Shown: one piece after another, positions 24,701 to 30,700 of the stretch
Position numbering within the stretch: the first letter of the stretch is position 1
How the letters are laid out: each line of letters opens with the position of its first letter
Assembly: GCF_000955955.1 (NCBI RefSeq)
Contig: NZ_JYJG01000216.1
Span: forward strand, 1 to 41,047
Origin: Lentzea aerocolonigenes
Lineage (GTDB): Bacteria > Actinomycetota > Actinomycetes > Mycobacteriales > Pseudonocardiaceae
Length of the DNA: 41,047 bases
Direction: 5' to 3'
Translations under genes and position numbers: made by a program
Notes under the pieces: model-generated
The model's input: the letters and a program-made list of their open reading frames with translations, nothing else
Database searches by the model: none
What the model was told of the DNA's origin: nothing

Positions 24701-27700
24701 CGAGTTGATCCGCGAGGATTTCGCCGACCATCCCCGCGACAACGTCAAGGCGATCATCAAGGCTGTTCGTTCGCGGGGCGCCAGTGGCGGCGACAAGCGG
24801 TTGGCGAACCTGGTTCGCCAGGTCGCTGATGAGTGGAACACCGGTTTGATCCGTGAGCACATCGCCGAGCATCCCGAAGACGACTTCAAGGCGATCGTCG
24901 ATGCTGTCACCGCGCGGGGCGCCGTCGGCACCGGGGAGAGGTTGCGGCTCCTGGTTGGCCAGGTCACCGGAATCCAGGGCGGGTCGGAGGAGGAGCAGGC
25001 CAAGGACTTGATCCGCGAGCACATCGCCGACCATCCCCGTGATGACGTCAAGGCGATCATCGAGGCTGTTCGTGAGCGTGGCGCCACCGGCAGCACCAGG
25101 AAATTGGTGAAGCTGGTCAAAGCTGTGCGGGAAGAGCGGAATGCGTCGGGGGCGGCCGGGGAGCACGGCGTCGGGGAGGAGCGCCCGGCGTCCTCCGTCG
25201 ACGGCATGGTGACTTCACAGCACGAGCGGAGCAGGTCGTCCGTCCCCGCAGCGGGTGCCGTGGAGGAGGGGCCGGGGACTCCGTCATCGGAGGAGCACGG
25301 CCCCTCCGCGCAGTCCGCTGCGGCCGCTGCTCGGCTCGGGTTGCAGGTCGTCGACATCGAACGCGACGGGGACTGCTTCTACGAAGCCGTGCTCAGGTCC
25401 GTGCCCCAGGACGTGTGGTCGCGCCGGCTCACGCAACTCGGCAGGGAAGCGACAGTGCTGGGTTTGCGCCAGGCCACGGCGGACGCCTACCGCGGCCTGG
25501 GGAGGGTGGAGCTGGGTTGGCAGAGCCCGGACGAGCTGGGCCTCCCGGCGGACGCGGTCGAGACCGGGCTGCGCACTCGGGGGCACTGGGCAAGCGAAAG
25601 CGGTGACTTCGCTCCGCAGTTGGTGCCCGCAGTGCTGAAGATCAACCTCAAGACGATCACGAACGACGGCGGGCTGTCGACCAACGGCGTCGACATCGAT
25701 CACAGCCTCCCCACCTATTACGTCGTTCACGACGGCATCAACCACTACCGGGCGACCGTCCCGCTCGACGCCGCCCAGGACGCCTTGATCCACGCACCGG
25801 TCGGCGAACCGGGGCCGTCGCGCGCGGAACCACCCCTCGCATCCGCTCAGGAGAAGTCGGATGACGAGCGGGACGTGGATTTGATCCGCGAGCGTTTCGC
25901 CGATCATCCCGACGACGATGACAGTGCGGTTGTCTCGATCATTCAAGCGTGGGGCGCCACCGGTTCCGACGATCGACTGCGCGCGCTGGTCGGCGAGGTC
26001 AGGAAAGAACGCTTGCAGCGTCTGACGCACTTCGTCAGGCACGGGTCGGATGAGCCGGGAACGGTCGAGGAGCAGCGCGCCGCCGAGCGTTTGATCCACC
26101 AGCACCTCGTCGAGAACCCCCTCGACGACAACGAGTCGACTGCTCGGGCTGTTCGCCGTCAGGGTGTGTTCCTCGGAAGCACGAGGTTGGCGAGACTGAT
26201 CGACGACACCAGGCTGTCCATCACCGCCGATGGGCTCGGGCTGCGGATCGTCGACGTCGCAGCCGGCCGGGACTCCTTCTACGAAGCCGTGCTCAGGTCC
26301 GTGCCCAGGGGTGTGTGGTCCGCTGAGCTCGACCGGCTCGGCCAGGAAGGATCTGTGGCGGGGTTGCGTCAGGCCACGGCCGACGCCTACCGGCGCCTGA
26401 GGTCGCACGACGTCGGTGAGCAACGCCCGGATGAGCTGGAGGCGGACAAGGTCGAGGAGGGTCTGCGCACTTCGGAGCATCAGAACGCGCACAGCGGCTA
26501 CTGGGCTCCGCAGTTGGTGGCCGACGTGCTGGGCATCAACCTCAAGACGATCCGCAAGAGCGGCTGGGTGTCGACCCATGTCGGTTTCGATGACGAGCTT
26601 CCCACCTATTACGTCGTCCATCGCGATGACGACAGGTACCAGGCGACCGAGCACAAGGACCTGCCGACCGCCGTGCGTGAACGCGTGATCGCTTTCGTGC
26701 CACCTGACCGCGGCTGGAACACGCTGCTCGATGCCTTGGAGTACGTCCAAACCCACGAGTACCCCGCTCTCGACCTGACGAGGAACGCCGGCGGTGTCCC
26801 GGCCGACCCCGCCACCCAGGAACTGGTCGGCCAGTGGGTGGTGGCCATGTTGGGGAGCCGGGGTGCGTTCACGCTCGCGGAGGTAGCGGAACTTTCCGGC
26901 GGCCTGGTCACCGCGGACGTGGTCGAGCGCATCCACCGTGCCTCCGGCGGCACCGCGCCTGTGACACCCGCCGTGCCTGTGACACCCGCCGTGCCTGCCC
27001 CATCCGCTGCACCGGTGGCTGCGGAACCGCCGAGTGACGACCAGATCAAAGCTTGGATCAAGGAGTATCGCGACGGTGATCCCGGCAGCGGTGTCAACGC
27101 CATCGCGGATGCCGTTGCCCAACGTGGTGGTGTGCCCAAGGGCAACCACCTGCGCGCTCTGATCTACGAGGTCATGGCGAGTTCGGTGCGGCGCCAGCAG
27201 TTCCGTGACGACCAGATCAAGGACTTCATCCGCAAGCATCTCGACGAGTACCCCCAAGACCTCCACAAGATGATCAGTCTTGCTGCTCGTGCCTACGGTG
27301 TTGCCGTTCAGACATCGCGGATGTCGGACCTGATCTGGGAGGTCAGGCGGTCTGCCCTTGCCGCTGCGCTCGGGCTGCGCATCGTCCGCGTCGCGCCCGG
27401 CAACGACGCCTTCTTCGAAGCCGTTCTCGCGTCCGTGCCCGAGGACGTGTGGTGGACCCGGTTCTGGCAAGCCGGCCGGGAAGCGTCCGTGCGCGGTCTG
27501 CGTCACGCCGCGGCGGATGCCTACCGCCGCCTGAGGTTGCGCGAGCTGGACGAGCAGCACCCGGATGCGCTGGAGGTGGATCAGCTCGAGACCGACCTGC
27601 GCACTCCAGGGCGCTGGGACGCGCGCATCCACGACCTGGCTCCACGGTTGATGGTCGACGTGCTGAACATCAACCTCAAGACGATCCGCAGAGAAGGCAA

Positions 27701-30700
27701 ACTGTCGACCAGCGACGTCTTCTCCGACAACCGGGACACCCACTACATCGTTCACGACAGTGGCGTCAGCTACCAGGCGACCGTCCCGGATCCCTCGGCC
27801 CAGGCGCCGGTCGGTGGACCGGGACCGCTCGTGATCGCTGCGGGATCATCCGCCGGTGTCCAGGGCAGCTCGCACGACGAGAACCGGCCGGTGCCGGGAA
27901 CCCAGGCTCCCGCTCAGGGAAACACGGACGACGCGCGGGACGGGGAACTGATCCGCAGGCATCTCGCCGAGCATCCTGGAGACGACTTCGCGGCGATCTT
28001 CAAGGCTGTCGGTCCGCACGCCACCGGTTCCGAAGGGAAGTTGCGACTCCTGCTCTTCCAGCTCACCGGTGAGCAGGACGGCAGTGCGTGGAGTCCGGGC
28101 CAGATCAAGGACGTGCTCAAGGACTACCACGAGGCCCACCCCAAGATCAGCGTCACGAACGCCGTGGACGCTGTCCTCGCTCAGGGTGTCGCAGCTCCCC
28201 ACGCGCGAGTGGCCGCCCTGCTCGACGAAGTCATGGGAACCGAGGTCCGGCATCGCAACAAGCTCGCTCAAACCCACATCCTGGGTTTGATCCGCGAGCA
28301 CCTCGAGAAGCATCCCGGTGACGACCAGGTCTCCACTGCCGCAGCTGTTCGCAAGCAAGGCGTCTCCCTCGACAACAAGGAGATGCTCAACCTGCTCCGC
28401 CTGGTCCAGCAGTCGATCGCCGCCGCTGAGCTCGGGCTGGACGTCGTCGACGTCACCACCGGCCCGCACGCCTTCTACGAAGCGGTGCTCAGGTCCGTGC
28501 CCGAGAACGTGTGGTCGCGCCGGCTCAGGCAACTCGGCAGGGAACAGACGGTGCTGGGTTTGCGCCAGGCCACGGCGGACGCCTACCGGAACATGCCGTT
28601 GCCCCACCTGGAGTCACGAAGCCTGAACGAGCTGGGGCTCCCGGCGGACGAGGTGGAGCAAGGCGTGCGCGACCCGGGGCCTCGAGACGTGCGGAACAGC
28701 CATTGGGTCTCGAAGCTGATGCCCGCGGTGCTGGGCGTCAACGTCGAGACGCTGACTCTCAAACGTGGCCGGCTGGCGTCCGAGAACGTCGTGATCAACG
28801 ACGAGCTCCCGACCTTCTACGTCGTTCGCGACGGTGGCAGCCACTACCGAGCCACCATCCGGCTCGAAGCCGCCCCGCGGAACGACGAGGCGACGGGCAG
28901 CGGGAGCCGGTCAGCGCCGGACGCCCCGCCTCCCGCTCAGGAGAACGCGGGGAGCCGGGGTCACGGCGTGCGGACCGACGACCAGATCAAGGATCTGATC
29001 AAGGAGTACCACGGCGGTCATCCTGGTAGCGCGGTCCGGGAAATCGTGAACGCTGTCAGCGGTCAGGTTTCCGAGGTCGACCCCGATCGGGTGCGTGCCC
29101 TGGTCTACGAGGTCGTCGCAGCGCCGGTACCTGTCAAGAACCTCGGTGATGAGCGGATCGAGGAGTTGATCCGTGTGCATCTCGCCGAGTACCCCGGCGA
29201 CACCGACAAGATGATCGTCCTGGCTCTTCGCGTGCCGGGTGTGGCCATCAGGAAGGGGCGGTTGGCGGATCTGATCCACAGGGTCAAGCAGTCCGTCGCC
29301 GCCGCTGAGCTCGGGTTGGGCGTTGTCGAGGTCGCTCCCGGCCCGGACTCCTTCTACGAAGCCGTCCTCAGGTCCGTGCCCGAGGACGTGTGGTCGCGCC
29401 GGCTCACGCAACTCGGCAGGGAAGCGACGGCGCTGGGTCTGCGCCACGCCATGGCGGGCGCCTACCGCCGCATGTGGCTTCCGGCGGGCGAGGTGGAGGA
29501 AGGACTGCTCGCCCTGGAGCGTTCGCCCGTTCCGGGTCACGACCTGGTCCCGCAGTTGATCGCCGAAGTGCTGGGCGTCAACGTCAAGACGATCCGCAAG
29601 AACGGCCGGTTGGCCACCAACGTCGCCCTCGTTCGCAGCCTCCCCACCTATCACGTCGTTCACGTCGGTGCCGATCACTACCACGCGACCGCTCCGCTCG
29701 ACGTCGTCCAGGGCGGCTCGGTCCACGCACCGGACCTGCCGCGTGTGACCGTGGTCGACGATGGGACCTCCGCCGTTCACACTCCGCCGGAACCGTCCGG
29801 CCCCGCCCCATCGCACGCGGAACCACCCCCCGCGGTGGAGAGCGGCTCGCACGACGGGAACCGGCCGGCGCCGGAAACCCAGCCCCCACGTCAGCAGGCC
29901 CCGCGTCAGCAGGACCCCGGTGCAGCCCGGATCGAGAACGCCGAGCAGTCTGCCGCCGCCGTGGGGCTCGGGCTGCGCATCGTCGACGTCACAACCGGTC
30001 CGGACTCCTTCTACGAAGCCGTGCTCAGGTCCGTGCCCGAGGCCGTGCTGTCGGATCGGCTCGGGCGCCTCGGCCAGGAACCGTCCGTGACGGGTCTGCG
30101 CAACGCCACGGCGGACGCCTACCGCCGCGTGAAGCTGCCCGAGCTGGGCCGGCGGAGCCTGGACGAGCTGAGGCTCCCGGCGGATGAGGTCGAGACCGGT
30201 CTGCGCACCTCGGGACGATCGAACAGGCAGAGCGCCTTCTTCGCTCCGCAGCTGGTGATGGAGGTGCTGGGCCGCAACCTCAGGGCGATCCGCGAAGATG
30301 GCCGGCTGTCGACCCACAACGCCTTCGGCGAAAGCGCCCCCACCCATTACGTCGTTTACGACGGTGACGACAACTACCGGGCGACCGAGCTCGTGGAGAT
30401 GCCGGCCGCGGTGCGTCAGCAGGTGATCGGTTTCGTGCCGCCCGCGTACGGCTTGGCCACGTTGCTCGATGCGCTGAAGGACGTCAAAGCCAAGGCGTTT
30501 CCCGCTCTGGGGCTGGACAGGGATGCCAGCGGTGTCCCGACCGATCCCGCCACCCGTGAGTTGGTGGACCGGTGGGCGTCGTCCATGGTGGAGCACCAGC
30601 CCGCGCTCACGCCCGCGCAGGTTGCGGAACTGTCCGGCGGCCTGATCGCTGTGCGGCAGGACGAACGCATGCGCGACGTCCCTGGCAGCACCCCGGCTGA

